From NCBI GenBank assembly GCA_017533915.1, contig JAFWHX010000002.1, forward strand, positions 1 to 55,063: 55,063 nucleotides of DNA, written 5' to 3'. This document shows positions 33,956 to 43,217 of the stretch, piece by piece; position 1 is the first letter of the stretch, and each line of letters opens with the position of its first letter. The notes under the pieces were generated by a model, which saw nothing but the letters and a program-made list of their open reading frames with translations, was not told the origin of the DNA and searched no databases. The position numbers were made by a program, and so were the translations under genes. The DNA comes from Eubacterium sp. Lineage in GTDB: Bacteria > Bacillota > Clostridia > Peptostreptococcales > Anaerovoracaceae.

Positions 33956-35572
33956 CTATATCGTGAACAGAAGCACACGCTTTGTCGCGTTAGTCACTTT
34001 ATACCCGGTCGACCATCTTGCGCGAGGGAAGCCGTCCTGCTCAGGTATAAAAAGCACTTCGCTCCCGACAGCACCGAAGTAGATATTTTCACGGTCATCT
34101 TTCGGGATCTTTCCATCAACGAATATGTCCTGGAGCTTCTTGGTCAGCGGCTTGTCCTGCTCTCCTGATGTAAGGCCAAGCTTGAATGTGATCTTCTTCT
34201 CCTCCGGCTTCTTTGCAGTAGCGTCGCGTCTGGACGAGCTTATCTCCATGTAGTCGCCTGACTCGCGTCTTCTCCACATGGCGTTATCCAGCGCGCCCTT
34301 CCCGAACTTGAGTTCAAGTGCTCCGGCATCAAAAGCAGCGTATCTGCCGTTCTTCAGCATTCCGGCACAGCTGCTTTCCGCGTCATCATGCTTCGCATCA
34401 TTCTCCGCTCCGGCGGGACTGTCCTGATCTTGTTCTTCATTTCTATCATCTCTCAGCTGAGGCTTCATCGCATCATACTCATCACGCGTCACTACCATGA
34501 CTTTCCCCGGCGGCACGGCGACACCCGACTCGTCCGGAGCTGCGATCCTTATCTCGTCATATACGTTATATACTCTGTATTTATGCGGAAGATCGACGCC
34601 AGCCGATGGACCGCCGCTGATCAGTACCCCGTCTGCAGCTGTGAAGTGCGCCTGCGTCAGGTCTTCTGTCAGGCCTATCTGCGACGCTGCGAGTGAAAGC
34701 ACTCTGCGGCGGACCGGAACTGAGATCTTTGAAAGCTTTTTTCTTGAAAACTGGATATAGCCGTCGCCGATCTCTGTAATGGCATACTCCATGACCTGCT
34801 CTGCGAGACTGTGCATGAGCGCTTTATCTTCACGGGCGACATTCCCGAGCCTTACCAGTGCGTCGCGGAAGTTCGGGCTGTATTTTTCCAGATATGGAAA
34901 TATGTCGAGCCTTATCGCGTTTCTGGAATAGACCGCTTCCTCATTGGTCTTATCGAGTCTCGCGTCGATCTTCTCCTTCATCAGGAATCTCACGATGTCC
35001 TTCTTCTTACAGTCGAGAAGCGGCCTTATCAGCTTGTAGCCCCGCTCATCCTCACGGATATATTCCATGCCGGCAAGCCCGTCCGGACCGGTTCCGCGCA
35101 TCAGCCTGAACATGATCGTCTCCGCCTGATCGTCATAGTTATGTGCAACAGCGATCCGGACATCTGCATCAGGCTCCTTGCGCATGATCCTGTCCGCAGC
35201 ATCGTCGAACGCCTGATATCTCTTTATCCTCCCTGCCTCTTCAGTCGTGATCCTCATATCCTCAGCATATTTTGCACAGTCAAACACGATCACGTCCAAA
35301 GGGACTCCTGCGTCCAGACACAGCTTCTCAACGAATTCCTGGTCATTATCCGCGGCGTCGCCTCTCAGCTGATGATTAATATGTACGGCATGCAGCTTCA
35401 GGTCCATCTGCTCGGCGAGCATCGCGAGTACGTGAAACAGGCAAACCGAATCCGGTCCGCCTGACAAGCCGAGCACCACATGTGCTCCTTTAGGGATAAG
35501 GTCATGCTCTGCTATCGTATGTTCTATCTGCTCAATTATCTGGTCATGTTTTTCTGAAACTGAAAACTGCAT
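33956..35572 (-). CDS. tilS: tRNA(Ile)-lysidine synthase
   Basis: Makes lysidine at position 34 of AUA-reading tRNA-Ile, an essential step. 538 residues. The PP-loop is VVLGLSGGPDSVCLFHVLA, HAVHINHQLRGDAADND and RIAVAHNYDDQAETIMFRLMRGTG are the catalytic-domain hallmarks, and the C-terminal domain reads GYKVTNATKRVLLF. A hydrophilic insertion (about 375-410, RDDRNEEQDQDSPAGAENDA) lies in the middle of the C-terminal half, another example of low-complexity growth in this genome. Confidence 0.95.
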   Translation of the reverse strand: MQFSVSEKHDQIIEQIEHTIAEHDLIPKGAHVVLGLSGGPDSVCLFHVLAMLAEQMDLKLHAVHINHQLRGDAADNDQEFVEKLCLDAGVPLDVIVFDCAKYAEDMRITTEEAGRIKRYQAFDDAADRIMRKEPDADVRIAVAHNYDDQAETIMFRLMRGTGPDGLAGMEYIREDERGYKLIRPLLDCKKKDIVRFLMKEKIDARLDKTNEEAVYSRNAIRLDIFPYLEKYSPNFRDALVRLGNVAREDKALMHSLAEQVMEYAITEIGDGYIQFSRKKLSKISVPVRRRVLSLAASQIGLTEDLTQAHFTAADGVLISGGPSAGVDLPHKYRVYNVYDEIRIAAPDESGVAVPPGKVMVVTRDEYDAMKPQLRDDRNEEQDQDSPAGAENDAKHDDAESSCAGMLKNGRYAAFDAGALELKFGKGALDNAMWRRRESGDYMEISSSRRDATAKKPEEKKITFKLGLTSGEQDKPLTKKLQDIFVDGKIPKDDRENIYFGAVGSEVLFIPEQDGFPRARWSTGYKVTNATKRVLLFTI

Positions 35573-35618
35573 AATTCCTTCCTTTCCTGTTTCCTGTCAG
35601 TTCTTAAAAATATGCTCA

Positions 35619-35638
35619 TATATCCGGATCCGGATATA
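35619..35638. repeat. 20-bp perfect palindrome between tatD and tilS
   Basis: TATATCCGGATCCGGATATA reads the same on both strands. It lies 46 bases upstream of the tilS start and could be a short hairpin, or an operator for a two-fold symmetric protein. Confidence 0.8.
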
Positions 35639-35654
35639 CAGAAGCGGTACATGT

Positions 35655-36566
35655 TCAGCAGCCGATGATACCGTAGAACCGCATGGCGTTCTGCTTTGTC
35701 ACAGCTGCAGCCTCTTCATAAGTGATGCCCTTTATCTCAGCAACTTTCCGGCATGTGTACTCCACATACGGCGACTTGTTAGGCCTGCCCCGCATAGGTT
35801 CCGGTGCGAGATACGGCGCGTCAGTCTCAACTGTCAGGAAATCGATCGGGATGTTTTCGACTACGCGGCGGGTCTTCTTATTCGACTTGAATGTTACCGG
35901 CCCGCATATGGAGATGGTACCGCCGAGCCTTACATACTCTAAAGCAGTCTCTGCGCTGTATGAAAAGCAATGCATAAGGACTCGCGCGTCCGGGAGCATT
36001 ATAGCCTCATCATCGTCCGCTGCTGCTCCAGCCTCATCGCCCAGATGCAATATGCCTTTGATATACGGCCATCTGGTCTTATCTACCGGCCTCCTGGGGA
36101 ACCAGCTCTTACGCTCCTCTGAGAAAGCGCCTTCCTCCTTAAGTATCGTGAGTGTATCCAGATCCGCATCACGTGAATGGATCATTATCGGCATCTTAAG
36201 CTCGTTAGCCAGCTGGATCTGGCGGCGGAACCACTTTCTCTGTTCTTCGCGCGGAACACCGTCATCATAGTAATAATCCAGCCCTATCTCGCCGACAGCT
36301 CTGACCTTATCATGAAGAGCGAGCTCCTTCAGATACTGCATCTTCTCTTCTGTCATGCCGCCGACCTCTTCGGGATGCAGCCCTGCGGAAGCATAGCACC
36401 ATGGATACCTTTCAGCGTCTTTTACAGCCTGCTCGGTGTCGCTGAAGCAGCTTCCCGCATCTAGGATATAATCGACTGGGCTCTGCTCGATCTCTCTCGC
36501 GAGCTCCGCCCTCTCTTCGTCAGTGTATCTCTCTTCATTAAGATGTGTATGTGCGTCGAATAACAT
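35655..36566 (-). CDS. tatD: TatD family metal-dependent hydrolase
   Basis: Amidohydrolase-fold DNase or related hydrolase. 303 residues from the ATG at 36564-36566 with AGGTGG five bases upstream; the GTG three codons earlier has no ribosome site. Metal ligands: DAHTHLNEERY, GEIGLDYYYD, MIHSRDAD, LMHCFSYSAE and TVETDAPYLAPEPMRG. An insertion of about 35 residues lies between MIHSRDADLDTL and the HCFS motif. It follows metG, the usual Firmicutes order, but a strong terminator separates the two. Confidence 0.93.
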   Translation of the reverse strand: MLFDAHTHLNEERYTDEERAELAREIEQSPVDYILDAGSCFSDTEQAVKDAERYPWCYASAGLHPEEVGGMTEEKMQYLKELALHDKVRAVGEIGLDYYYDDGVPREEQRKWFRRQIQLANELKMPIMIHSRDADLDTLTILKEEGAFSEERKSWFPRRPVDKTRWPYIKGILHLGDEAGAAADDDEAIMLPDARVLMHCFSYSAETALEYVRLGGTISICGPVTFKSNKKTRRVVENIPIDFLTVETDAPYLAPEPMRGRPNKSPYVEYTCRKVAEIKGITYEEAAAVTKQNAMRFYGIIGC

Positions 36567-36588
36567 ATGATCCACCTGTAGATATTAC

Positions 36589-36622
36589 AAAAAAGACTGC
36601 CCCCAGATCATATCAGGGGCAG
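36589..36622 (-). terminator. metG terminator
   Basis: CTGCCCC...GGGGCAG stem followed on the minus strand by TCTTTTTT. Confidence 0.88.
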
Positions 36623-36642
36623 CCAGTTAAAAACTGTTCTCA

Positions 36643-38604
36643 CTAGTTCACGCTGTTTCCGTCTTCGGCGTCGGTCGTTACGATACCGAGCTTTTCTCCG
36701 TTGTCCGCAAACAGGAGCATGCCCTTTGACTCCATGCCGCGGAGATTCCTCGGCTTCAGGTTCGCGACTACGATGACCTTCTTCCCGACCATCTCTTCAG
36801 GCTTAAAGTACTGTGATACACCGGAGATGACCTGTCTGGTCTCGGTACCCATCTTCACCTGGAAGACGAGGAGCTTGTCAGCTTTCGGATGTTTCTCTGC
36901 CTTTATGATCTTACCGACTCTCAGATCGATCTTGTCAAAGTCATCGAATTCGATCTCTGGCTTGAGCTCGAGCGGCTTGTTCTCCGCTATGCCCGCTTCA
37001 GCCATCTGCTGCTTCTTCAGCTCGTCGAGCTCCTTCAGCTCTTTTTCCACATCCAGTCTCGGGAACAAAGCTTCACCGCGGTGTACTTCTTCGCCGTCGA
37101 GCTGATCGAACACGAACGCATCCTCCCACACAGCCTTCTTGTCTGCGATGCCGAGCTGATCTCTCATCTTCTCGGATGTAGAATGCATGAACGGAAGTAT
37201 CAGCACAGATATGATCCTGATCGCTTCAGCAAGATCATGCATGCATGTGTCGAGCTGTGCTTTTGCGTCAGGGTCTTCGGCTGCTGTCTTCGCAAGTACC
37301 CAAGGCATCTTCTCATCGATGTACTTGTTCGCGCGGCGTACCAGCACCCAGATATCATCAAGCGCCAGGTTGAACTGGAACTTTTCCATATGAGCTTCGA
37401 CCTTAGGCGCTACCGCAAGCGCGATCTCTCTGAGGTCTTTATCAAAATCATCCTGCGAAGCTGCAGCAGGGATCTTGCCGCCGCAGTACTTCTGGATCAT
37501 CGTGATGCTGCGGGATACGAGATTCCCGAGGTCATTCGCGAGATCAAAGTTCATCCTGTTCAGCATGACTTCATTAGTGAAGACGCCGTCCTGGCCGAAT
37601 GTGTACTCACGGAGCAGGAAATACTTGAGGGCGTCGACGCCGTACCTGTCGATGAGAACTACAGGGTCTACGACGTTGCCCTTGGATTTGCTCATCTTGC
37701 CGCCGTCGATCAGGAGCCAGCCGTGGCCGAGCACCTGCTTAGGCAGAGGCACGTCGATGGACATCAGCATAGCCGGCCAGATGACCGTATGGAATCTCAC
37801 GATCTCTTTACCTACAAGATGAACGTCCGCAGGCCAGTACTTGTCGTATTCAGGCCTGTCCTCATCAGGATAGCCGAGGGTCGTGATATAGTTCGTGAGA
37901 GCGTCCAGCCATACGTAGATCACATGGTCGTGGTCGATAGGGACCTGGATTCCCCAGTCAAATGACGTACGTGAAATGCAGAGGTCTTCCAGGCCCTGCT
38001 TCACGAATCCGATCATTTCGTTTCTTCTTGTATCAGGCTGGAGAAAATCAGGATGATTTTCGAACAGGTCCAGGAGCCTGTCCTGATACTTGGACAGCCT
38101 GAAGAAGTATGCGTCCTCACTGGTCTTCTGTACCGGTCTTCCGCAGTCAGGGCAGCATCCGTCAACCAGCTGTTTCTCTGTCCAGTATGACTCGCACGGA
38201 GTGCAGTACCAGCCTTCATACTTTCCTTTATATATATCGCCTTTCTCATTCATCTTCATGAAGATCTCCTGGACGCGCTTGATGTGGCGCGGCTCAGTAG
38301 TCCTGATGAAGTCGTCGTATGAGATCTCCATTGTCTTCCAGAGTTGTTTGATCCCTGCTACGATCTCGTCCACGAATTCCTGTGGAGTTACACCCTTTTC
38401 TTCGGCTTTCTTCTGGATCTTCTGGCCGTGCTCGTCGGTTCCTGTCTGAAATCTCACGTCGTATCCCTGGAGTCTCTTGAACCTTGCCATGGCGTCAGCC
38501 ATGACTGTGCAGTAGGTATGGCCTATGTGCAGATTATCGCTCGGGTAATAGATCGGCGTTGTGATGTAATACTTTCCTTTTGATTCTGTTTTAACTTCTG
38601 CCAT
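36643..38604 (-). CDS. metG: Methionyl-tRNA synthetase
   Basis: Class I synthetase charging tRNA-Met. 653 residues from the ATG at 38602-38604 (GGAAGGAAAAG upstream); an in-frame extension of 34 codons lacks family similarity. HIGH motif in YYPSDNLHIGHTYC, zinc-knuckle cysteines in WYCTPCESYW and GCCPDCGRP, KMSKS in DGGKMSKSKGNVVD, and a C-terminal EMAP/Trbp111 tRNA-binding domain (FDKIDLRVGKIIKAEKHPKA). No T-box motif was found in the leader. Confidence 0.97.
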   Translation of the reverse strand: MAEVKTESKGKYYITTPIYYPSDNLHIGHTYCTVMADAMARFKRLQGYDVRFQTGTDEHGQKIQKKAEEKGVTPQEFVDEIVAGIKQLWKTMEISYDDFIRTTEPRHIKRVQEIFMKMNEKGDIYKGKYEGWYCTPCESYWTEKQLVDGCCPDCGRPVQKTSEDAYFFRLSKYQDRLLDLFENHPDFLQPDTRRNEMIGFVKQGLEDLCISRTSFDWGIQVPIDHDHVIYVWLDALTNYITTLGYPDEDRPEYDKYWPADVHLVGKEIVRFHTVIWPAMLMSIDVPLPKQVLGHGWLLIDGGKMSKSKGNVVDPVVLIDRYGVDALKYFLLREYTFGQDGVFTNEVMLNRMNFDLANDLGNLVSRSITMIQKYCGGKIPAAASQDDFDKDLREIALAVAPKVEAHMEKFQFNLALDDIWVLVRRANKYIDEKMPWVLAKTAAEDPDAKAQLDTCMHDLAEAIRIISVLILPFMHSTSEKMRDQLGIADKKAVWEDAFVFDQLDGEEVHRGEALFPRLDVEKELKELDELKKQQMAEAGIAENKPLELKPEIEFDDFDKIDLRVGKIIKAEKHPKADKLLVFQVKMGTETRQVISGVSQYFKPEEMVGKKVIVVANLKPRNLRGMESKGMLLFADNGEKLGIVTTDAEDGNSVN

Positions 38605-38726
38605 TTTCTTTTCCTTCCTCCCCGCAAATGAGACGGGGCCAAGATAATAATTCCAGCAGACTGCGCCGCGGAAGCAGGCTTCATCATCTGTGATCTTCCA
38701 TGGCACATAAATCCACTAATATCACT

Positions 38727-38755
38727 ATTATATATTCTGAGAGGCGCTGATGCAA
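38727..38755 (-). promoter_or_regulatory. metG promoter
   Basis: TTGCAT (38750-38755), 17-bp spacer, TATAAT (38727-38732) on the minus strand. The 120-base leader that follows carries a CCCCGTCTCATTTGCGGGG hairpin next to the ribosome site. Confidence 0.68.
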
Positions 38756-38808
38756 TACTGTCCCCGGTCCACATGCTCTCTGGCTGATAATTAAACAGAC
38801 TCCGGCAC

Positions 38809-38838
38809 TTGATTTTATATATTAGAATCATCTATAAT
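38809..38838 (+). promoter_or_regulatory. Promoter of the secreted protein gene
   Basis: TTGATT (38809-38814), 18-bp spacer, TATAAT (38833-38838); AAGGAGGG follows before the ATG at 38896. Confidence 0.7.
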
Positions 38839-38895
38839 ATAAGGATTGAAATAGTATATGATCCATTACATATATTTTTTAAGGAGGGAATAGAA

Positions 38896-40086
38896 ATGAA
38901 GAGATTACTGGCCGTTTTAATGACCACGATCATGATCGTCAGCTGCATGCCGGTAATGGCTTTTGCAGATGACGCCGGGACCCCGTCCGGTACACCTGAA
39001 GGCACGGCTGCTGATACGCCTGCAGATCCATCTGCACCGGCAGATCCTGAGCAGGATAGATACCTCATATTCGTCGACACTCAGATAAGCGCTTTGCTGT
39101 CCGAGTTAAGAGATGTTATTACAAGCCCTGAGTCTCTGGCATACTATGATAAAGTGAGCAGTCTCATCAAAGACTACCAGCCGTTCCTTGATGATCTGTC
39201 CGAAAAGCTCAAGAGCGATCCTGATTCTGCAGATTATAAAGAAGCTTTGTCTACGCTTGATGCAGTACAGGGTTTCGTAGAATCATACATCAAGGAACTC
39301 CGCGACAGAAAGATTGAAGAATTCAAGGAATCTGAAGAGATACAGACTGCTTTGAAGAATCTTGAGGAAAAGCTGGTCGCGCTTGACTCATTCCTTAAGC
39401 AGTATGACCCTGATTACAGCAAAGAATATCAGGAAGACTTATCAGCGATTCTTGATAAAGTATTAGAAGCAAAAGGCGATCTGAGAGATGCGGCTTTCAG
39501 AGATCTGATAAAAGAAGCTCTTCAGGAGTTTATCGCAGAATCCAAGGACTTTGCATTAGACATGAGAGCCGGACTGTTCACAAAAGAGAATCTTATCAAG
39601 TACCTCAGCGACGTCCAGACGATACAGAAGATCGTTGAGTACATTCAGGTACTGAAACCGGATGCTACTATCAGATCACTTGTCAACACTGCAGAGGAAT
39701 TCATCAAAAAGAATGCCGAAGCTATTGCAAACAAGGGAAATGAAAAAAAGCATTATCAGAACGCACTTAAAGTCGTCAACCTCAAGCCAGCTCTGAGCAG
39801 CGTAAAGGCAAAGAAAGGCAAGAAAGCCGTCGTAAGCTTTAAAGGACTTAAAGATGCTGAGGCAACAGCATATCAGATCAGCTATAAGACCGGCAAAAAG
39901 ACGAAGACAGCTACACTTAAGAAGTCCACAACTTCAGATGAATCCCTCAAGTACACCTTGAAAGGCCTGAAGAAAGGCAAGAAGTACACTGTAAAGGTAA
40001 GAGCGGTCTATGAATTCACAGCAGGCGGCCAGGCCTACAAGATCGTCAGCAAATGGTCCAAAGCCAAGAAAGTAAAGGCTAAATAA
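38896..40086 (+). CDS. Secreted protein with Fn3-like C-terminal domain
   Basis: 396 residues. A signal peptide (MKRLLAVLMTTIMIVSCMPV..AFA) is followed by a Pro/Thr/Asp linker and then about 230 residues predicted helical and charged (LSEKLKSDPDSADYKEALS and similar), possibly coiled coil. The last 95 residues form a lysine-rich fibronectin-like module (GKKAVVSFKGLKDAEATAYQ, then WSKAKKVKAK). The same tail type occurs on many clostridial surface proteins. No LPXTG or lipobox was seen, so it is likely released or wall-associated through charge. Function unknown. Start chosen for AAGGAGGG and the signal peptide. Confidence 0.8.
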   Translation: MKRLLAVLMTTIMIVSCMPVMAFADDAGTPSGTPEGTAADTPADPSAPADPEQDRYLIFVDTQISALLSELRDVITSPESLAYYDKVSSLIKDYQPFLDDLSEKLKSDPDSADYKEALSTLDAVQGFVESYIKELRDRKIEEFKESEEIQTALKNLEEKLVALDSFLKQYDPDYSKEYQEDLSAILDKVLEAKGDLRDAAFRDLIKEALQEFIAESKDFALDMRAGLFTKENLIKYLSDVQTIQKIVEYIQVLKPDATIRSLVNTAEEFIKKNAEAIANKGNEKKHYQNALKVVNLKPALSSVKAKKGKKAVVSFKGLKDAEATAYQISYKTGKKTKTATLKKSTTSDESLKYTLKGLKKGKKYTVKVRAVYEFTAGGQAYKIVSKWSKAKKVKAK

Positions 40087-40118
40087 GACAGCCGCATATC
40101 AATATCATAAGAACTGAA

Positions 40119-40163
40119 GATCCCTGCCCTGCAGCATATGAGCTGCGGGCAGGGATCCTTTTT
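40119..40163. terminator. Terminator between the secreted protein gene and pgi
   Basis: GATCCCTGCCC...GGGCAGGGATC, an 11-bp perfect stem with extra TGCAGC/GCTGC pairing inside, followed by CTTTTTA on the plus strand. The genes converge here. Confidence 0.88.
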
Positions 40164-40195
40164 ACATTTCTTTCTATCAGTATGATTGCCTGCGC

Positions 40196-41440
40196 TTACA
40201 GAGCTTTCCTCATCTCGCTCTTGTACGCCTCGACTCCTGGCTGGTTGAACGGATCCACTCCGAGGAGAAGTACTGATACCGCGCACTGGACCTTGAACCA
40301 GTAAAGCATCTCGCCGACTGAATCCTCATCCAGCTTATTGAAATAGATCGTGATAACAGGAGTGCCTGCGCTGACATGAGCGTTCGTTACCCCGGTCTCC
40401 ATGCTGCGCTCTATCCTGGACAGCTTCATCCCGGCAAATGGCTGCGGGACAAAATCTGGAACAGTGAAGTCAGCTTCAGGATCCTCTTCCTGTCTGATCA
40501 TGGTCTCATAGAATATCGGGCTTCCCTGCTGCAGGAACTGCCCCATGGAATGCAGATCGCGGCTGAAGAGGAGCGACATCGGTATGATACCTTTTCCTTC
40601 CTTGCCCTCGCTCTCCCCGAAGAGCTGTTTCAGCCACTCTCCGAACATAACGAGCTTACGGTCATAGAATTCATATATCTCGGCAGTCTTCTCCGTTCCG
40701 TCCTGCGACGCTGTCCCTTCATTCAGCAGCTGTCTCATGATGGCATAATCAAAGCTGTCCTCAGCATCAAAATCTTCTTTTCTTGCTTTCTTCGCTCCGC
40801 CGATAAGCGCTTTGATATCGATCCCTGCCGCCGCTATCGGAAGCAGCCCGCCGTCTGTGAATACAGAATATCTTCCGCCGATGTCGTCAGGAATACCGAA
40901 CGTGATCATCCCCTCAGCTTTAGCAAGATCTGACAGATAACCGTCGGCTCCGGTGATCACATATGTTCTCTTCGCTGTTTCCTCACGGCCGTAGCGCTCA
41001 AGCATGCGCTCGCGCACGATCCCGAACGTTGAGATGATCTCCGCTGTTCCTCCCGATTTACTGATCACGCAGCACGAGTAATCGCCGCCCTCAGCCTCCT
41101 TCAGTGTCTCATCGAGCTCTACCGGATCGAAGCCGTGTCCTGCAAACAGGACTTTGACGCCCCTGCCTTTGTCCAGCATGTCGATCACAGAGCATGCGCC
41201 GAGGAACGAACCGCCGATACCGACGACAATAAGATAGTCGCTGTCGGCTTTGATCCTGTCTGCCGCCGCATTGATAGCGTCGAGCTTCTCATCTGAGATC
41301 TCATCCGGAAGGCTCACCCAGCCGGTCATATGAATATCGCCGGTCTGAAGATCCTTATACGCATGAGCGGCTCTTTCACGCTCTGCTTTCAGGTATTCAT
41401 CATTTATGCTCACATTAGCAGATTCAACTTTAATGCTCAT
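40196..41440 (-). CDS. pgi: Glucose-6-phosphate isomerase
   Basis: Interconverts glucose 6-phosphate and fructose 6-phosphate. 414 residues, slightly shorter than the 440-450 of Bacillus-type enzymes. Phosphate-binding VVGIGGSFLGA and CVISKSGGTAEIIS, catalytic Glu in LQQGSPIFYE, and C-terminal FNQPGVEAYKSEM are visible. It lies 24 bases after pgcA and belongs to the same operon. Confidence 0.95.
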   Translation of the reverse strand: MSIKVESANVSINDEYLKAERERAAHAYKDLQTGDIHMTGWVSLPDEISDEKLDAINAAADRIKADSDYLIVVGIGGSFLGACSVIDMLDKGRGVKVLFAGHGFDPVELDETLKEAEGGDYSCCVISKSGGTAEIISTFGIVRERMLERYGREETAKRTYVITGADGYLSDLAKAEGMITFGIPDDIGGRYSVFTDGGLLPIAAAGIDIKALIGGAKKARKEDFDAEDSFDYAIMRQLLNEGTASQDGTEKTAEIYEFYDRKLVMFGEWLKQLFGESEGKEGKGIIPMSLLFSRDLHSMGQFLQQGSPIFYETMIRQEEDPEADFTVPDFVPQPFAGMKLSRIERSMETGVTNAHVSAGTPVITIYFNKLDEDSVGEMLYWFKVQCAVSVLLLGVDPFNQPGVEAYKSEMRKAL

Positions 41441-41464
41441 TCTTATCTCCTTTTCCTGTCAGCG

Positions 41465-43135
41465 CTACAGCAATGCCTTGCCTGCCTCAGCAACGCGCTC
41501 TGCGAGCGCTCCTGCTGCTTCTTTGGTGTCTGCCTTTACGAGGGCATACACTTTGATCTTCGGCTCTGTTCCAGACGGCCTTATTACGAGCGCACAGTTA
41601 TCTTCAAGGTTGTACTTGATGACATTCACTTTATCAAGCGGGAGAAAATCCTTTACGCTCTCGACTTTCAGCACTACTTCTGTCGGCGGGTTCTCGCGGA
41701 TCCTCGCGATAACCGGCTCTGCTTCGTGGAGGTTCTTATAGTCGACTGAGATCGTCTTCTCTTTATAATATCCGTATTTCTCATAGATCTTATTCAGCGC
41801 GTCGATTATGGTCATGCCCTTTGCCTTATAGAAGCAAGCCATTTCTGCCGCGAGCATGCTCGCAACGACGCCGTCTTTGTCACGCGCGTACATTCCGGTG
41901 AGAAATCCGTTGCTCTCTTCAAATCCAAACAGGAATGTGTGTGAGCCAGATGCCTGCCACTGCTCCATCTTCTCTCCGATGTACTTGAATCCTGTCGGGA
42001 CTTCATATACAGAGACTCCTGCCGCCTCGCAGATCCTGTCAGCGAGCGGGCTTGAAACGAGGCTCCTCACGACTGCGCTGTTCGGTGCAAGTGTGCCATT
42101 GTCCTGCTTTGCTCCGATTATATAATCAAGCATCAGGCAGGCGATCTGGTTTCCGTTAAGGAATGTATATTTATCGCCGTCCTTCACCATCATGCCCATA
42201 CGGTCTCCATCCGGGTCAGTACCGATGATGAGGTCTGCGTCTTCGTCTTCAGCATATTCGAGCGCAAGCTTGAACGCGGACGGCTCGCCAGGATTCGGCA
42301 GCCTTACTGTCGGGAATGTCCCGTCGAGCTCCATCTGCTCATGTACAGGTATCACATTCTTGAGGCCAAGTTCTCTCAGTACCTGCGGTACCATCTTGTG
42401 ATCAGCGCCATGGAGCGGTGTGTAGATGATCGTCACTTCGTCTCCTACCTGTTCCACATACTTACGTCCAAGTGAAACATTAAGCACTTCGTCGATATAC
42501 TTCTTGTCTATCTCTTCTCCGAGTGCTGTGATGAATCCGCCTCTGCACGCCTGGCCGTAGTTCAGCATCTTCACGTCATTGAAGATGTGGATGCTGTCCA
42601 TCCTCTCTTTGATCGTCGCCGCTTTTTCTGGAGTGAGCTGTGCGCCGTCCGACCAGTATACCTTGTATCCGTTGTATTCCTTAGGATTGTGGCTCGCTGT
42701 GATGTTGATCCCCGCGATCGATCCCGTCTCTCTTATCGCGTAAGACAGCTCCGGCGTCGGCCTGAGGTCATCCCAGATGTTTACATGGATCCCGTTCGCA
42801 GCAAGCACCATCGCAGCTTCACGGGCAAAGACCTTACTGTTTATCCTTGAATCGAACGCGATCGTGACTCCCGCGCCCTGATCCTCTCCGCAGGTATTGA
42901 TGACATCAGCCAGAGCCTGCGTGGCAAGGCGGACCGTGTATACGTTCATTCCGTTGAGCCCTGCTCTCATGATGCCTCTGAGCCCTGCTGTTCCGAAGTC
43001 GAGCGTTTCACAGAAGCGCTCTTTTATCTCAGCTTCATTTCCTCTGATATCATCCAGCTCTTCCAGGATGTTATCCTCTTCTACATAGCCGCTGGTGAAC
43101 CATTCCTTGTACCTGTCCATGTAATCGTCAAACAT
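41465..43135 (-). CDS. pgcA: Phosphoglucomutase/phosphomannomutase
   Basis: Interconverts glucose 1-phosphate and 6-phosphate, linking glycolysis with glycogen and cell-wall sugar synthesis. 556 residues from the ATG at 43133-43135 (AAGGCGG six bases upstream). A longer in-frame start at 43201 would place the coding region over a terminator hairpin and is rejected. The phosphoserine loop is ITASHNPKEYNGYKVYW, metal loop IIGTDPDGDRMG, substrate loop GFEESNGFLTG, and C-terminal phosphate loop IRPSGTEPKIK. Confidence 0.94.
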   Translation of the reverse strand: MFDDYMDRYKEWFTSGYVEEDNILEELDDIRGNEAEIKERFCETLDFGTAGLRGIMRAGLNGMNVYTVRLATQALADVINTCGEDQGAGVTIAFDSRINSKVFAREAAMVLAANGIHVNIWDDLRPTPELSYAIRETGSIAGINITASHNPKEYNGYKVYWSDGAQLTPEKAATIKERMDSIHIFNDVKMLNYGQACRGGFITALGEEIDKKYIDEVLNVSLGRKYVEQVGDEVTIIYTPLHGADHKMVPQVLRELGLKNVIPVHEQMELDGTFPTVRLPNPGEPSAFKLALEYAEDEDADLIIGTDPDGDRMGMMVKDGDKYTFLNGNQIACLMLDYIIGAKQDNGTLAPNSAVVRSLVSSPLADRICEAAGVSVYEVPTGFKYIGEKMEQWQASGSHTFLFGFEESNGFLTGMYARDKDGVVASMLAAEMACFYKAKGMTIIDALNKIYEKYGYYKEKTISVDYKNLHEAEPVIARIRENPPTEVVLKVESVKDFLPLDKVNVIKYNLEDNCALVIRPSGTEPKIKVYALVKADTKEAAGALAERVAEAGKALL

Positions 43136-43159
43136 AGCAAACCGCCTTTCCATACTGTT

Positions 43160-43185
43160 AAAAAATGCCGGCTTTCCGCCGGCAT
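43160..43185 (-). terminator. Terminator after the acetyltransferase gene
   Basis: ATGCCGGC...GCCGGCAT stem followed on the minus strand by a run of six T. It separates 43218-43847 from pgcA. Confidence 0.88.
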
Positions 43186-43217
43186 CATGCTTACCGGACA
43201 ATGCCCGGGATCATACG

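Noticed and set aside
36889-37965. 358-residue plus-strand frame opposite metG
   Set aside because: metG is complete on the other strand; the frame is a codon-bias artefact.
38605-38706. N-terminal extension of metG
   Set aside because: No family similarity; the ATG at 38602-38604 has a strong ribosome site.
38605-38755. T-box leader before metG
   Set aside because: The conserved AGGGTGG-ACCGCG motif is absent on the minus strand.
43136-43201. Longer start for pgcA at 43201
   Set aside because: It would translate through a terminator hairpin and T-run; the ATG at 43133-43135 has a proper ribosome site.
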